A stretch of 64,000 bases of DNA from Pseudomonas iridis (GTDB lineage Bacteria > Pseudomonadota > Gammaproteobacteria > Pseudomonadales > Pseudomonadaceae). Under the pieces are notes generated by a model that saw only the letters and a program-made list of their open reading frames with translations, was not told where the DNA came from and did no database searches. The translations under genes and the position numbers were made by a program. Shown piece by piece: positions 42,655-59,842 of this stretch. Each line of letters starts with the position of its first letter. Position 1 is the first letter of the stretch. Location of the stretch: contig NZ_JACXXO010000001.1 of assembly GCF_017980685.1 (NCBI RefSeq), positions 496,001 to 560,000 of the forward strand, given 5' to 3'.

Positions 42655-43551
42655 ATGTCCGAAAACCGCTGGGAAGGCATCGACGAATTTGTCGCCGTTG
42701 CTGAATGCAGCCAATTCACCGCCGCTGCTGAACGTCTTGGGGTTTCTTCCTCGCACATCAGTCGACAAATCGTACGACTGGAAGAGCGTTTGCAGACGCG
42801 CCTGCTCTATCGCAGTACCCGCAGGGTGACGCTGACCGAAGCCGGGCAGACATTCCTGCAACACTGCCAGCGATTGCAGGACGGACGCGAAGAAGCCCTG
42901 CGCGCGGTCGGCGATCTGACCAGCGAACCCAAAGGCATGCTGCGCATGACGTGCGCTGTTGCCTATGGCGAGCGATTTATCGTGCCGCTGGTGACACGGT
43001 TCATGGGGCTCTACCCGCAACTGCGCATCGATATTGAGCTGAGCAATCGCCAACTCGATCTGGTGCACGAGGGGCTGGATCTTGCGATTCGATTGGGACG
43101 ATTGCAAGATTCACGACTGGTCGCGACGCGCCTGGCGCCACGGCGTATGTATCTGTGCGCGTCACCGTCCTACCTGGAACGGTATGGACGACCACACAGC
43201 CTGTCGGAACTGAGCCGGCATAATTGCCTGATCGGCAGCACCGACATCTGGCAGCTTGAGCAAAACGGGCGGGAATTTTCCCAGCGAGTGCAGGGAAACT
43301 GGCGATGCAACAGTGGGCAAGCGGTGCTGGATGCCGCTTTACAAGGGGTCGGGTTGTGTCAGTTGCCGGACTATTACGTGCTGGAGCACTTGCACAGCGG
43401 CGCATTGATTTCGTTGTTGGAGGCGCATCAGCCGCCGAATACTGCGGTGTGGGCGCTGTATCCGCAACAGCGACATTTGTCGCCGAAGGTGCGCAAGTTG
43501 GTGGACTTTCTTAAGGAAGGGTTGGCCGAACGGCCAGAGTATCGGATTTAA
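42655..43551 (+). CDS. LysR-family transcriptional regulator
   Basis: A 298-aa LysR protein with N-terminal winged helix (residues 1-60: FVAVAECSQFTAAAERLGVS, SSHISRQIVRLEERLQTRLL) and an effector-binding domain, subgroup with GMLRMTCAVAYGERFIVPLV. It is divergent from adhC; an inverted repeat ATTAT-N12-ATAAT at 42629-42650 lies just before its start and could be an autoregulatory site. Control of adhC-fghA is plausible from position only. Confidence 0.9.
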   Translation: MSENRWEGIDEFVAVAECSQFTAAAERLGVSSSHISRQIVRLEERLQTRLLYRSTRRVTLTEAGQTFLQHCQRLQDGREEALRAVGDLTSEPKGMLRMTCAVAYGERFIVPLVTRFMGLYPQLRIDIELSNRQLDLVHEGLDLAIRLGRLQDSRLVATRLAPRRMYLCASPSYLERYGRPHSLSELSRHNCLIGSTDIWQLEQNGREFSQRVQGNWRCNSGQAVLDAALQGVGLCQLPDYYVLEHLHSGALISLLEAHQPPNTAVWALYPQQRHLSPKVRKLVDFLKEGLAERPEYRI

Positions 43552-43640
43552 GATCAAAAGATAGCAGCCTTCGGCAGCTCCTATAGGGGGATTTGCCGCG
43601 ACAAAAACCACTTTAGGAGCTGCCGCAGGCTGCGATCTTT
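43552..43640. repeat. REP pair, second family, touching the ispD stop
   Basis: GATCAAAAGATAGCAGCCTT...GGCAGCTCCTATA and the inverted arm TTTAGGAGCTGCCGCAGGCT...GCGATCTTTT span 89 bp, directly between the LysR stop and the ispD stop codon. Probably forms a hairpin at the 3' end of both convergent transcripts. Confidence 0.9.
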
Positions 43641-44347
43641 TAGCGGCGGTTGGCCCAACGCTGACGTAACCACTCCAGATCTTCGGGTCGGGTCACCTTG
43701 AGGTTATCCGCACGCCCTTCGATCAGACGGGGTGCCTGCCCCGCCCACTCCATCGCCGAAGCCTCATCGGTAATCACCGCATCCGCCACCAGGCTGTCCG
43801 CCAATGCGCGATGCAGCGCACCGAGGCGGAACATCTGCGGCGTGTAAGCCTGCCAGATCACGCTGCGGTCAACGGTTTCAACCACACGACCGTGCTTGTC
43901 GATCCGCTTCAGGGTGTCGCGCGCGGGAACCGCCAACAAACCACCTACCGGGTCATCCGCCAGTTCAGCGAGTAATTTGTCGAGATCATCGCGACTCAGA
44001 TTGGGCCGTGCCGCATCGTGCACCAGCACCCAGTCCTCATCGTCCGCACCTCGCGCGTGCAGATGCAGCAAGGCATTGAGCACCGAACCGGAACGCTCGG
44101 CACCGCCGTCAACGCGCTGAATACGCGGATCGTTGACGCATGCCAGGTTCGGCCAGTAAGGATCATCGACGGCAAGACTGACCACCAAACCCTTGAGGCT
44201 CGGGTGATCGAGGAAACAGCCGAGGCTGTGTTCGAGAATTGTGCGCCCGCCCAGTTGCAGATATTGCTTGGGACGGTCCGCGGCCATTCGGGCACCGACG
44301 CCCGCGGCAGGAATCACGGCCCAGAAGGCCGGCAGGGAATTGATCAT
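43640..44347 (-). CDS. ispD: 2-C-methyl-D-erythritol 4-phosphate cytidylyltransferase
   Basis: A 235-aa MEP pathway enzyme. Nucleotide site: AVIPAAGVGARMAADRPKQY (residues 9-28); VLVHDAARPNLSRDDLDKLL holds the catalytic Asp region. Overlaps ftsB by 4 bp, the conserved ftsB-ispD pair. Confidence 0.96.
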   Translation of the reverse strand: MINSLPAFWAVIPAAGVGARMAADRPKQYLQLGGRTILEHSLGCFLDHPSLKGLVVSLAVDDPYWPNLACVNDPRIQRVDGGAERSGSVLNALLHLHARGADDEDWVLVHDAARPNLSRDDLDKLLAELADDPVGGLLAVPARDTLKRIDKHGRVVETVDRSVIWQAYTPQMFRLGALHRALADSLVADAVITDEASAMEWAGQAPRLIEGRADNLKVTRPEDLEWLRQRWANRR

Positions 44348-44622
44348 TGAGCCAACTGGTAAAGGGTTTCGCCGTCCTTGACCATGCCCAACTCGTGACG
44401 AGCCCGCTCTTCAACAGTCTCCATGCCTTTCTTCAACTCGCTGACCTCAGCGTCCATTACCCGGTTACGCTCCAGCAAACCTTCGTTCTCGGCATGTTGC
44501 TCAGCAATCTGCTGATTCAGCTCGGCGACTTGCGCCAGACTGCCATTGCCCACCCACAGGCGGTACTGCAGACCGGCCAGCAGCAGGAGCAAAACGAGAA
44601 ACAACCAGTAAGGACTGCGCAT
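44344..44622 (-). CDS. ftsB: Cell division protein FtsB
   Basis: A 92-aa bitopic protein: membrane segment at residues 4-20 (PYWLFLVLLLLLAGLQYR) and a coiled coil (about 28-70, NQQIAEQHAENEGLLERN). Forms the FtsQLB complex of the divisome. eno lies 171 bp upstream. Confidence 0.94.
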   Translation of the reverse strand: MRSPYWLFLVLLLLLAGLQYRLWVGNGSLAQVAELNQQIAEQHAENEGLLERNRVMDAEVSELKKGMETVEERARHELGMVKDGETLYQLAQ

Positions 44623-44680
44623 CGAATATCAGGTATCCAGTGAAAAAAGACAGCCACGCCAAAACTTTGCAGCGTCTGAT

Positions 44681-44712
44681 AGCACGAAGCCTGGAAAATC
44701 CAGGCTTGTGCT
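44681..44712. terminator. Strong hairpin after eno
   Basis: AGCACGAAGCCTGG / CCAGGCTTGTGCT pair over 13 bp with one bulge and a 5-nt loop, 82 bp past the eno stop. No T-run follows directly, so it may be a stability hairpin instead of a true terminator; a six-T run occurs about 30 bp beyond it. Confidence 0.5.
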
Positions 44713-44793
44713 GTTAAGGCATCAGATTAGTGGCAAATCCATCGCTGTCACGACTTTTTCGACACAATCCGGTGTCCTTTTATCAGTTTCAGC

Positions 44794-46221
<1,428 letters not shown>

Positions 46222-46239
46222 TTACCGGAGAATTGAGGT

Positions 46240-48743
<2,504 letters not shown>

Positions 48744-48996
48744 TTAAAGCGGTACGAGCCGCCGGGGAAAGCGAAGGAAGGCCGAAGCCCCCGATCACCT
48801 GCATTAATCACAGTGCACCTTTCAAAAAAACCGCCGCGTTGGGACAGACCGGCAGATGAAACACCGGTACGTTGCTCGCTACACATTTTTTGGAATCGCC
48901 CAGCAAAGACTGCTTGGTAATCGGCAACTCCTGCAATTCAGGCGAATCCACAGAAGTTGTATCAAGAAGGGAGCGTAGTCTACCGGAATGCCCCTT

Positions 48997-50325
48997 TCAT
49001 CTCAAACCTAGATCTTCGTCTGTTGGCTGCCAATGCAATTTCCAGCCGTCCTGCGCATTGCCATCAAGGCCCGGCAGATTCGCCACTGCGAGCAATTCCT
49101 CACCGCGAAACAGCAGCGGCAATCTGCCACGCACGAAGGCCGGCACCGCACGCTCGTTGAGTAACCGTTTGAGATCACGATGACCACGATCGGCCAGATG
49201 CATCACTTCGCCGCCCTGACGGTAAGCAATGCGCAACGGCCCGCAAGGCGTCTTACCACTGAACACGGCGCTCCCGTTACCGGACAAGCGTAGCGGTGAT
49301 GTCGGGGTGTGCCACTCGCCGCCGATCACTGGCGCACGCAACCAGTCGCCGCTCAGCCACCAGAGACGACCGGCGCTGCGGTGCAACTCGCCATCGGCCA
49401 GACGCCAGACCGGCGATGCATCGTGGGCGGCAGCGCACACATCCGCCCATCCCGACCAATGGTCAGTATCAGGCAGCCGAGTCAGTGGTTCGAGCCAGTG
49501 GCTCAATGCATTTCGCTGGCGGGCCACGGACAACGCCGCCAACGGTGCCAAATCCAGCGACGGCACACCCAGCCATTCGAAATCAGTCGAGGCTTTGGCG
49601 TGCGCCAGATCGATCTCTGCCAGCTCATCCAGCAAGCCTTGCGCTTCACGCAGATGCGCGGCGCTGCGGGCCATGTTGGCTTGCGCTTGCGGCCAGCGCC
49701 CGGTCAGCAGGGGCACGATCTGATGACGCAGGTAATTGCGCGAAAACTGCCGATCTTCGTTTGACGGGTCTTCGATCCATTGCAGCTGGTGCGCCGCGGC
49801 GTAGGCTTCAAGTTCGGCGCGAGTGACGTCGAGCAAAGGCCGAACCAACGTGCCCTGCCCCAACGGACGCTGCGCCGGCATTGCCGAAAGCCCACGCACG
49901 CCGGCACCGCGCAACAGACGAAACAACAGGGTTTCCGCCTGATCGTCGCGGTGCTGACCGGTCAGCAAAACGTCGTTGGACTGGTTTACCGAACCGAACA
50001 CCGCATAGCGCGCATCCCGCGCCGCCCGTTCAAGACTCCCGCCCGGTTGCACCTTCACCCGCTCCACTTGCAATGGAATGCTCAACGCATCGCAGACCGC
50101 CTGGCAATGTTCCGGCCACGAATCGGCTGCAGCCTGAAGGCCGTGATGGATGTGGATGGCGCTTAGCGTCGGGAGGGACTCGGTTTTGGCGAGATGGGCC
50201 AGCAGATGCAGGAGGACAGTGGAATCGAGGCCGCCGGAGAAAGCGACGCGCCAGTTCCTGGCATTGCGCCAGGCTGCAAGATTAAGCAAAAGCCGGGAAG
50301 GCAAATCAATCATGGACTGCCCCAT
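48997..50325 (-). CDS. tilS: tRNA(Ile)-lysidine synthase
   Basis: A 442-aa enzyme that changes cytidine 34 of tRNA-Ile2 to lysidine. The PP-loop is VAFSGGLDSTVLLHLL and HHGLQAAADSW follows; TilS C-terminal substrate-binding domains are present. Start MGQSMIDLPS has AGAGAA upstream; the internal ATG at 50313 (MIDLPSR) is an alternative. 274 bp separate it from pyrG with nothing recognised in between. Confidence 0.94.
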   Translation of the reverse strand: MGQSMIDLPSRLLLNLAAWRNARNWRVAFSGGLDSTVLLHLLAHLAKTESLPTLSAIHIHHGLQAAADSWPEHCQAVCDALSIPLQVERVKVQPGGSLERAARDARYAVFGSVNQSNDVLLTGQHRDDQAETLLFRLLRGAGVRGLSAMPAQRPLGQGTLVRPLLDVTRAELEAYAAAHQLQWIEDPSNEDRQFSRNYLRHQIVPLLTGRWPQAQANMARSAAHLREAQGLLDELAEIDLAHAKASTDFEWLGVPSLDLAPLAALSVARQRNALSHWLEPLTRLPDTDHWSGWADVCAAAHDASPVWRLADGELHRSAGRLWWLSGDWLRAPVIGGEWHTPTSPLRLSGNGSAVFSGKTPCGPLRIAYRQGGEVMHLADRGHRDLKRLLNERAVPAFVRGRLPLLFRGEELLAVANLPGLDGNAQDGWKLHWQPTDEDLGLR

Positions 50326-50349
50326 ATCGTTCTCTTTGCCTCAATCAAA

Positions 50350-50440
50350 TGTGGGAGCGAGCCTGCTCGCGAAGACGATTTAACATTCAACACATTCGTC
50401 GATTGTCATACCGCTTTCGCGAGCAGGCTCGCTCCCACAT
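50350..50440. repeat. REPIN, first family, between accA and tilS
   Basis: TGTGGGAGCGAGCCTGCTCG ... CGAGCAGGCTCGCTCCCACA, 91 bp. Same family as the three copies inside the tailocin locus. Confidence 0.93.
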
Positions 50441-50458
50441 CAGATATCGCGTTTCGAC

Positions 50459-51406
50459 TTAGAGACCGTAGCTCATCAGTCGATCATAACGGCGCTTGAG
50501 CAGCGCTTCGTTGTCGAACTTCTGCAGCATCGCCAGTTGCGAGCTCAGCTCGGCACGGATCGACGCCGCAGCGGCTGCCGGGTCACGATGCGCGCCGCCC
50601 AATGGCTCGCCGATAACCTTGTCGACAATGCCCAGGCCTTTCAGACGCTCGGCCGTGATGCCCATCGCTTCGGCGGCATCCGGCGCTTTCTCGGCGGTTT
50701 TCCACAGAATCGAGGCGCAACCTTCCGGCGAAATCACCGCGTAGGTCGAGTACTGCAACATGTTCAACTGATCGCACACGCCGATCGCCAATGCGCCGCC
50801 GGAACCACCTTCACCGATAACGGTGGCGATGATCGGAGTTTTCAGGCGCGACATGACACGCAGGTTCCAGGCGATCGCTTCGCTCTGGTTGCGCTCTTCA
50901 GCGTCGATGCCAGGGTAGGCGCCCGGCGTGTCGATGAACGTCAGGATCGGCATTTTGAAACGCTCGGCCATCTCCATCAGACGGCAAGCCTTACGGTAGC
51001 CTTCCGGACGCGGCATGCCGAAGTTGCGGCGAACCTTCTCGCGTACTTCGCGGCCCTTCTGGTGACCGATGATCATCACTGGCTGGTCGTCCAGACGGGC
51101 AATACCGCCAACGATTGCAGCGTCGTCGGAGAAATGACGATCGCCGTGCAGTTCGTCGAACTCGGTGAAGATGTGCTCGATGTAGTCCAGGGTGTACGGA
51201 CGTTTCGGGTGACGTGCCAGGCGTGCGATCTGCCAACTGGTCAGCTTGCCGAAGATGTCTTCGGTCAGCGTTTTGCTCTTGTCCTGCAGGCGGGAGATCT
51301 CATCGCCGATATTCAGCGAATTGTCATTACCGACCAAGCGCAACTCTTCGATCTTGGCTTGCAGGTCGGCGATCGGCTGTTCGAAATCTAGAAAATTCGG
51401 GTTCAT
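50459..51406 (-). CDS. accA: Acetyl-CoA carboxylase carboxyltransferase subunit alpha
   Basis: A 315-aa subunit starting [20 protein letters not shown]. Conserved [20 protein letters not shown] and [20 protein letters not shown], then [20 protein letters not shown] are complete. Forms the carboxyltransferase with AccD, giving malonyl-CoA for fatty acid synthesis. Located after dnaE, as in many gamma-proteobacteria. Confidence 0.96.
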   Translation of the reverse strand: MNPNFLDFEQPIADLQAKIEELRLVGNDNSLNIGDEISRLQDKSKTLTEDIFGKLTSWQIARLARHPKRPYTLDYIEHIFTEFDELHGDRHFSDDAAIVGGIARLDDQPVMIIGHQKGREVREKVRRNFGMPRPEGYRKACRLMEMAERFKMPILTFIDTPGAYPGIDAEERNQSEAIAWNLRVMSRLKTPIIATVIGEGGSGGALAIGVCDQLNMLQYSTYAVISPEGCASILWKTAEKAPDAAEAMGITAERLKGLGIVDKVIGEPLGGAHRDPAAAAASIRAELSSQLAMLQKFDNEALLKRRYDRLMSYGL

Positions 51407-51545
51407 AGGCGTCCGTCTTGGGTCGTGTCCCAAATGAGCTTGGGCCGGCCGGTTGTCTATTCGCGCCCTACCTTAAGGGAGAGGCGCGCTGAGGTCGAGA
51501 TTAAAAATTCAGGTTGCGGGCAAGTGCAATGATGGCAACTGCCGG

Positions 51546-55067
<3,522 letters not shown>

Positions 55068-55143
55068 AGTGATCCTGTCCAGTTACAGAGAGACAACAAG
55101 GCCCGGATTGTACCGGGCCTCGAACAAAACATCAGCCTTGCGA

Positions 55144-55785
55144 CTAAACCTGCGTCAGACCTTCCAGTGCCTCATAAGCCTGACGCACCGGGGCGAACGA
55201 GCGCCGGTGAATCGGCGTCGGGCCCAAACGGACCAACGCTTCCAGATGAACGGGCGTCGGGTAGCCTTTATGGCCGCCGATACCGTAACCCGGATAGATC
55301 AATTCGAATGCGGCCATTTCGCGGTCACGACTGACCTTGGCCAGAATCGATGCTGCTGCAATGGCTGGAACCTTGCCATCGCCCTGCACCACCGCTTCGG
55401 CGCGCATGGGCAAGTGCGGACAGCGATTGCCGTCGATCATCGCCAGTTTCGGCTGAATGTGCAGCCCGGCCACCGCGCGCTGCATGGCCAGCATGGTCGC
55501 GTGCAGAATGTTCAGCTCGTCGATTTCTTCGACTTCGGCACGGGCGATGCACCAGCTCAGGGACTTCTCGATGATCTCGTCGTAAAGCTTTTCACGCTTG
55601 GCTTCGGTGAGTTTCTTCGAGTCATTGAGACCGAGAATCGGCCGGTTCGGATCGAGGATCACCGCTGCCGTCACCACCGCACCGCACAACGGGCCACGAC
55701 CGACTTCATCGACACCGGCGACCAGCTCTTCAACTTCGGCAACCAGAGTGAAATCCAGGCCCATCTGCATATCTTTCTTGCTCAT
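55144..55785 (-). CDS. rnhB: Ribonuclease HII
   Basis: A 213-aa RNase HII removing ribonucleotides from DNA. The acidic site is [16 protein letters not shown] and [12 protein letters not shown] 55785 overlaps the lpxB stop (ATGA); ATGs at 55770 and 55764 are alternatives that give the 206-208 aa forms known elsewhere. The order lpxB-rnhB-dnaE is conserved. Confidence 0.94.
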   Translation of the reverse strand: MSKKDMQMGLDFTLVAEVEELVAGVDEVGRGPLCGAVVTAAVILDPNRPILGLNDSKKLTEAKREKLYDEIIEKSLSWCIARAEVEEIDELNILHATMLAMQRAVAGLHIQPKLAMIDGNRCPHLPMRAEAVVQGDGKVPAIAAASILAKVSRDREMAAFELIYPGYGIGGHKGYPTPVHLEALVRLGPTPIHRRSFAPVRQAYEALEGLTQV

Positions 55786-56912
55786 CGTGTTTGACCGACC
55801 AGGTTCAGCACGGCATCCGCCGCTTGGTTGGAAGCATCCAGCCGCAGTGTGCGATGGATCTCGTCGAAACCACGGGTCTGCTCTTCGCCGCCCTCGATCA
55901 ATGGCGACAGGGTCTGAGCCAGCGCCTCGACTGTCGCATCGTCCTGCAACAATTCCGGCACCAACAGGCGCTGGGCCAGCAGGTTCGGCAGGGACACGTA
56001 CGGGCTCTTGACCATGCGTTTGAGAATCCAGAACGTCAGCGGTGCCAGGCGATACGCAACCACCATCGGCCGCTTGTACAACAGCGCTTCAAGGGTCGCC
56101 GTGCCGGAAGCGATCAGCACCGCATTGCACGCGGCCAGAGCCAGGTGGGATTTGCCATCGAGCAACGTCACCGGCAGATCACGGCCGGCGAGCAGCTCTT
56201 CAAGTTGCACACGGCGCTCCGGACTGGCGCACGGCATGACAAAACGCACACCCGGACGCAGGGCTCGCAAGCGCTGGGCAGTATCGAGAAACAACGCGCC
56301 GAGACGACCGACTTCACCGCCACGGCTGCCGGGCATCAACGCGACCAGAGGCCCGTCTGGCAGGCCCAGCTCGGCACGTGCGGCGGCGCGATCGGCTTGC
56401 AGCGGTATTGCGTCGGCCAGCGAGTGACCGACGAACCGCACTGGCACGCCTTTCTCTTCGTAGAATTTGGCTTCGAAGGGGAACAGCGTAAGCATCAGAT
56501 CGCAACCTTCGCGAATCTTCAGCACGCGCTTCTGCCGCCATGCCCACACCGACGGGCTGACGTAATGCACGGTTTTGATCCCGGCCTGACGCAGCTTGAG
56601 TTCGATATTGAGGTTGAAGTCCGGAGCATCGATGCCGATGAACGCGTCAGGCTTCTCGGCAATCAGCATGGCAATCAGCTTTTTGCGACGCTTGAGCAAC
56701 TCGCGCAGTCGGCCGAGAACCTCAACCAACCCCATGACCGACAAGCGCTCCATGGGAAAATAGGAAGTCAGGCCTTCGGCCTGCATCAACGGACCGCCGA
56801 CGCCGATGAACTCGACTGACGGGTTTTGTGCCTTGAGGGCACGCATGAGGCCGGCACCGAGAATGTCACCGGAAGCCTCCCCCGCCACCAGCGCAATACG
56901 CAGACTGGCCAT
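55782..56912 (-). CDS. lpxB: Lipid-A-disaccharide synthase
   Basis: A 376-aa glycosyltransferase (GT19) that joins lipid X and UDP-diacylglucosamine. [19 protein letters not shown] starts the donor fold; [17 protein letters not shown] and [20 protein letters not shown] are the conserved catalytic parts. 2 bp after lpxA. Confidence 0.96.
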   Translation of the reverse strand: MASLRIALVAGEASGDILGAGLMRALKAQNPSVEFIGVGGPLMQAEGLTSYFPMERLSVMGLVEVLGRLRELLKRRKKLIAMLIAEKPDAFIGIDAPDFNLNIELKLRQAGIKTVHYVSPSVWAWRQKRVLKIREGCDLMLTLFPFEAKFYEEKGVPVRFVGHSLADAIPLQADRAAARAELGLPDGPLVALMPGSRGGEVGRLGALFLDTAQRLRALRPGVRFVMPCASPERRVQLEELLAGRDLPVTLLDGKSHLALAACNAVLIASGTATLEALLYKRPMVVAYRLAPLTFWILKRMVKSPYVSLPNLLAQRLLVPELLQDDATVEALAQTLSPLIEGGEEQTRGFDEIHRTLRLDASNQAADAVLNLVGQTR

Positions 56913-56914
56913 GA

Positions 56915-57691
56915 TCAGCGGGTGATGCCGCGAGTCGACGACTCGATGGAGTCGCGAAACACCGCGACTTCCGGGAACTGAGCAGCAGGTCCTGCCAGGT
57001 CGACCAAGGCCTGATCAACTGTCAGCCCTTGGCGATAAACGGTTTTATAGGCACGGCGCAGCGCGTGGATAGCGTCTTCGCTGAACCCGCGACGGCGCAT
57101 GCCCTCGAAGTTCATGCTGCGCGCTTCGGCCGGGTTGCCAAATACCGTGACAAAGGCCGGAACATCTTTGCCGATCGCCGTGCCCATACCGGAAAAACTG
57201 TGGGCGCCGATGTGGCAATACTGGTGAACCAAGGTGAACCCGGAGAGGATCGCCCAGTCATCGACGTGCACGTGACCAGCCAACGCGGTGTTGTTGACCA
57301 GGATGCAGTTATTGCCGATGACGCTGTCGTGACCGATGTGGGCATAAGCCATGATCAGGTTGTGATCGCCCAGCGTGGTTTCCGAACGGTCCTGAACGGT
57401 GCCACGGTGAATCGTTACGCCTTCACGGATGACGTTGTGGTCACCGATCACCAAGCGGGTTTCTTCGCCCTTGTACTTCAAGTCGGGCGTGTCTTCGCCT
57501 ACCGAAGAAAACTGGTAGATGCGATTGTGTTTACCAATGCGGGTCGGACCTTTGAGGATCACATGCGGCCCGATCACGGTACCCTCGCCGATTTCCACAC
57601 CTGCGCCGATGATCGACCACGGGCCGACCTCGACGCCGTCAGCCAGAACGGCCGACGGATCGATGATTGCGCGAGGGTCAATCAAACTCAT
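56915..57691 (-). CDS. lpxA: UDP-N-acetylglucosamine acyltransferase
   Basis: A 258-aa left-handed beta-helix enzyme, first step of lipid A synthesis. Hexapeptide repeats from residue 1 to about 190; the catalytic His lies in the [19 protein letters not shown] stretch (about residues 113-131). Overlaps fabZ by 4 bp. Confidence 0.96.
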   Translation of the reverse strand: MSLIDPRAIIDPSAVLADGVEVGPWSIIGAGVEIGEGTVIGPHVILKGPTRIGKHNRIYQFSSVGEDTPDLKYKGEETRLVIGDHNVIREGVTIHRGTVQDRSETTLGDHNLIMAYAHIGHDSVIGNNCILVNNTALAGHVHVDDWAILSGFTLVHQYCHIGAHSFSGMGTAIGKDVPAFVTVFGNPAEARSMNFEGMRRRGFSEDAIHALRRAYKTVYRQGLTVDQALVDLAGPAAQFPEVAVFRDSIESSTRGITR

Positions 57692-58128
57692 ACTTTTTGT
57701 TCCGCACAGATGATCTCGGCCGAGCAGACCGGCTTGCCATCAACCGAAGCCTGGCATTCGAACTTCCAGATCTTGCGTTTGCAGCTGATGAACGTCGCTT
57801 CAAGAATCAACTGGTCGCCCGGCTTGACTGGCTGACGGAAGCGCAGTTTGTCCGAACCAACGAAGTAATACAGGGTGCCGTCGGCCGGTTTGACGTCGAG
57901 CATTTTGAAACCGAGGATCCCGGCAGCCTGAGCCATCGCTTCGATGATCAGCACGCCCGGCATGATTGGGTGCGCAGGGAAGTGACCATTGAAGAACGGC
58001 TCATTGATGCTGACATTCTTGTAGGCGCGAATTCGCTTGCCTTCAGTGTCCAGATCCACCACCCGGTCCACCAGCAGGAACGGGTAACGGTGAGGCAGGT
58101 ATTCGCGAATCTCGTTGATGTCCATCAT
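57688..58128 (-). CDS. fabZ: 3-hydroxyacyl-ACP dehydratase FabZ
   Basis: A 146-aa hot-dog fold enzyme; the catalytic motif [20 protein letters not shown] is complete. It uses the same 3-hydroxyacyl-ACP pool as LpxA and LpxD, and sits between their genes as usual. Confidence 0.96.
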   Translation of the reverse strand: MMDINEIREYLPHRYPFLLVDRVVDLDTEGKRIRAYKNVSINEPFFNGHFPAHPIMPGVLIIEAMAQAAGILGFKMLDVKPADGTLYYFVGSDKLRFRQPVKPGDQLILEATFISCKRKIWKFECQASVDGKPVCSAEIICAEQKV

Positions 58129-58234
58129 TTCGGGGGGAAGCCTATGTAAAGATTGGGAGCGCGACTGACGCGCACTCCTCTAGCAAATCAAGGAGGCAGT
58201 CTAGAGGCTGTGCACACTTGATATGGAAATGGTA

Positions 58235-59290
58235 TCAGCCATCTGATGAAGCATTGCCGTCAGGGGTCACTTCCCCTACGCGCTTTTCCAGCTGTTTCAA
58301 ACGTCGCGCGATGTCATCGAGCTGACGGATGCGTGCCGCGCTTTTGCGCCATTCGGCAGCCGGTTGCATGGCTGTGCCGGAAGAATAGGCGCCCGGCTCG
58401 GTAATCGAGTGGGTCACCATGGTCATCCCGGTCAGGAAAACGTTGTCGCAAATATCAATGTGCCCGACCAGACCGACACCACCGGCCAGCATGCAGTGCT
58501 TGCCGATTTTGGTGCTGCCGGAGATGCCCACGCACGCAGCCATCGCGGTGTGATCACCGATCTGGACGTTGTGAGCAATCTGGATCTGGTTGTCGAGCTT
58601 TACACCATTACCGATCACGGTATCGGCCAGCGCACCGCGGTCGATGGCGGTATTCACGCCGATCTCCACATCGTCACCGATGGTCACACCACCAATCTGG
58701 GCGATTTTCTGCCAGATACCCTTCTCGTTGGCAAAGCCGAAGCCTTCACCACCGAGTACGGCACCGGACTGGATAACCACACGCTTGCCGATGCGCACAT
58801 CGTGATACAGCGTCACCCGTGGAGCGAGCCAGCCGCCCTCACCGATTTCACTGCGTGCACCGATAACACAATGGGCACCCAGAGTGACCTGCGCACCAAT
58901 CCGCGCACCCGCCTCGATCACCACAAACGCACCGATACTGGCAGTTGGATCAACCACCGCGTCAGCTGCAATTACCGCCGAAGGATGAATACCCGCAGTG
59001 GCTTTTGGCTTGGAATCGAACAGGTGAGAGATGCGTGCGTAGGCCAGATAAGGATCCGGCACCACCAATGCGTTACCGGCAAAACCCTCGGCGTCCGCCT
59101 CTTTGAGCAGCAACGCTGCTGCCTGAGAACCGGCAAGGAATTTGCGATATTGCGGATTTGCCAGAAAGCTCAACTGAGCTGGGCCAGCCTCTTGCAAAGT
59201 GGCTAGCCCAGTAATTTGCTTCTCCGCGTCGCCACGCAGGGTGGCGCCGAGGAACTCGGCCAACTGGCCGAGCTTGATAGTCACGGTCAT
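58235..59290 (-). CDS. lpxD: UDP-3-O-acylglucosamine N-acyltransferase
   Basis: A 351-aa lipid A enzyme: N-terminal uridine-binding domain ([20 protein letters not shown]), hexapeptide beta-helix (about 105-300) with the catalytic His in [20 protein letters not shown], and a C-terminal helix. 106 bp lie between it and fabZ; 3 bp to skp. Confidence 0.96.
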   Translation of the reverse strand: MTVTIKLGQLAEFLGATLRGDAEKQITGLATLQEAGPAQLSFLANPQYRKFLAGSQAAALLLKEADAEGFAGNALVVPDPYLAYARISHLFDSKPKATAGIHPSAVIAADAVVDPTASIGAFVVIEAGARIGAQVTLGAHCVIGARSEIGEGGWLAPRVTLYHDVRIGKRVVIQSGAVLGGEGFGFANEKGIWQKIAQIGGVTIGDDVEIGVNTAIDRGALADTVIGNGVKLDNQIQIAHNVQIGDHTAMAACVGISGSTKIGKHCMLAGGVGLVGHIDICDNVFLTGMTMVTHSITEPGAYSSGTAMQPAAEWRKSAARIRQLDDIARRLKQLEKRVGEVTPDGNASSDG

Positions 59291-59293
59291 GGG

Positions 59294-59797
59294 TTACTTC
59301 AGCTGATTCATGCGCTCGATAACCTGGCGCGTGATGTCGTACTGAGGCTTGACATCGATGACTGCGCCACGCTCGAACACCAGGTCAAAACCACCTTTCT
59401 TGATGACTTCTTCCACTGCGCCATCCAGTTTTGGCTTCAGTTGCTTGAGCATTTCGCGGTCGGCAACGGCTTTGGCTTCGTTCAGCTCCTTGGACTGGAA
59501 CTGGAAATCACGGGCCTTCTGCTTGAATTCAAGTTCCAGACGCTCGCGCTCGCCTTGCTGCATCTTGTCGCCACCGGCCATCAGACGATCCTGAATTCCT
59601 TTGGCGCTGCTTTCCAGAGTCTTCAGCTTGGTCAGTTGCGGACCGAACTTCTTCTCGGCATCCACGGCGTACTTCTTCGCCGCGTTGGATTCCAGCAAGG
59701 CCATCTGATAGTTCAGGACCGCGATTTTCATGTCGGCGAACGCCGGGCCTGCCACCAGTACGGAGGCCAGGAGAACCAATTGAGTCAACTTACGCAC
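59294..59797 (-). CDS. skp: Periplasmic chaperone Skp/OmpH
   Basis: A 167-aa protein with signal peptide (MRKLTQLVLLASVLVAGPAFA, cut before DMKIAVLN) and a long helical tentacle region rich in Lys/Gln/Glu. Skp trimers hold unfolded outer-membrane proteins on their way to BamA, whose gene is 45 bp upstream. Confidence 0.94.
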   Translation of the reverse strand: MRKLTQLVLLASVLVAGPAFADMKIAVLNYQMALLESNAAKKYAVDAEKKFGPQLTKLKTLESSAKGIQDRLMAGGDKMQQGERERLELEFKQKARDFQFQSKELNEAKAVADREMLKQLKPKLDGAVEEVIKKGGFDLVFERGAVIDVKPQYDITRQVIERMNQLK

Positions 59798-59842
59798 GAT
59801 GCACTCCTACAAAATCCATTGTCGTTATCTTGGGTCAGACGC

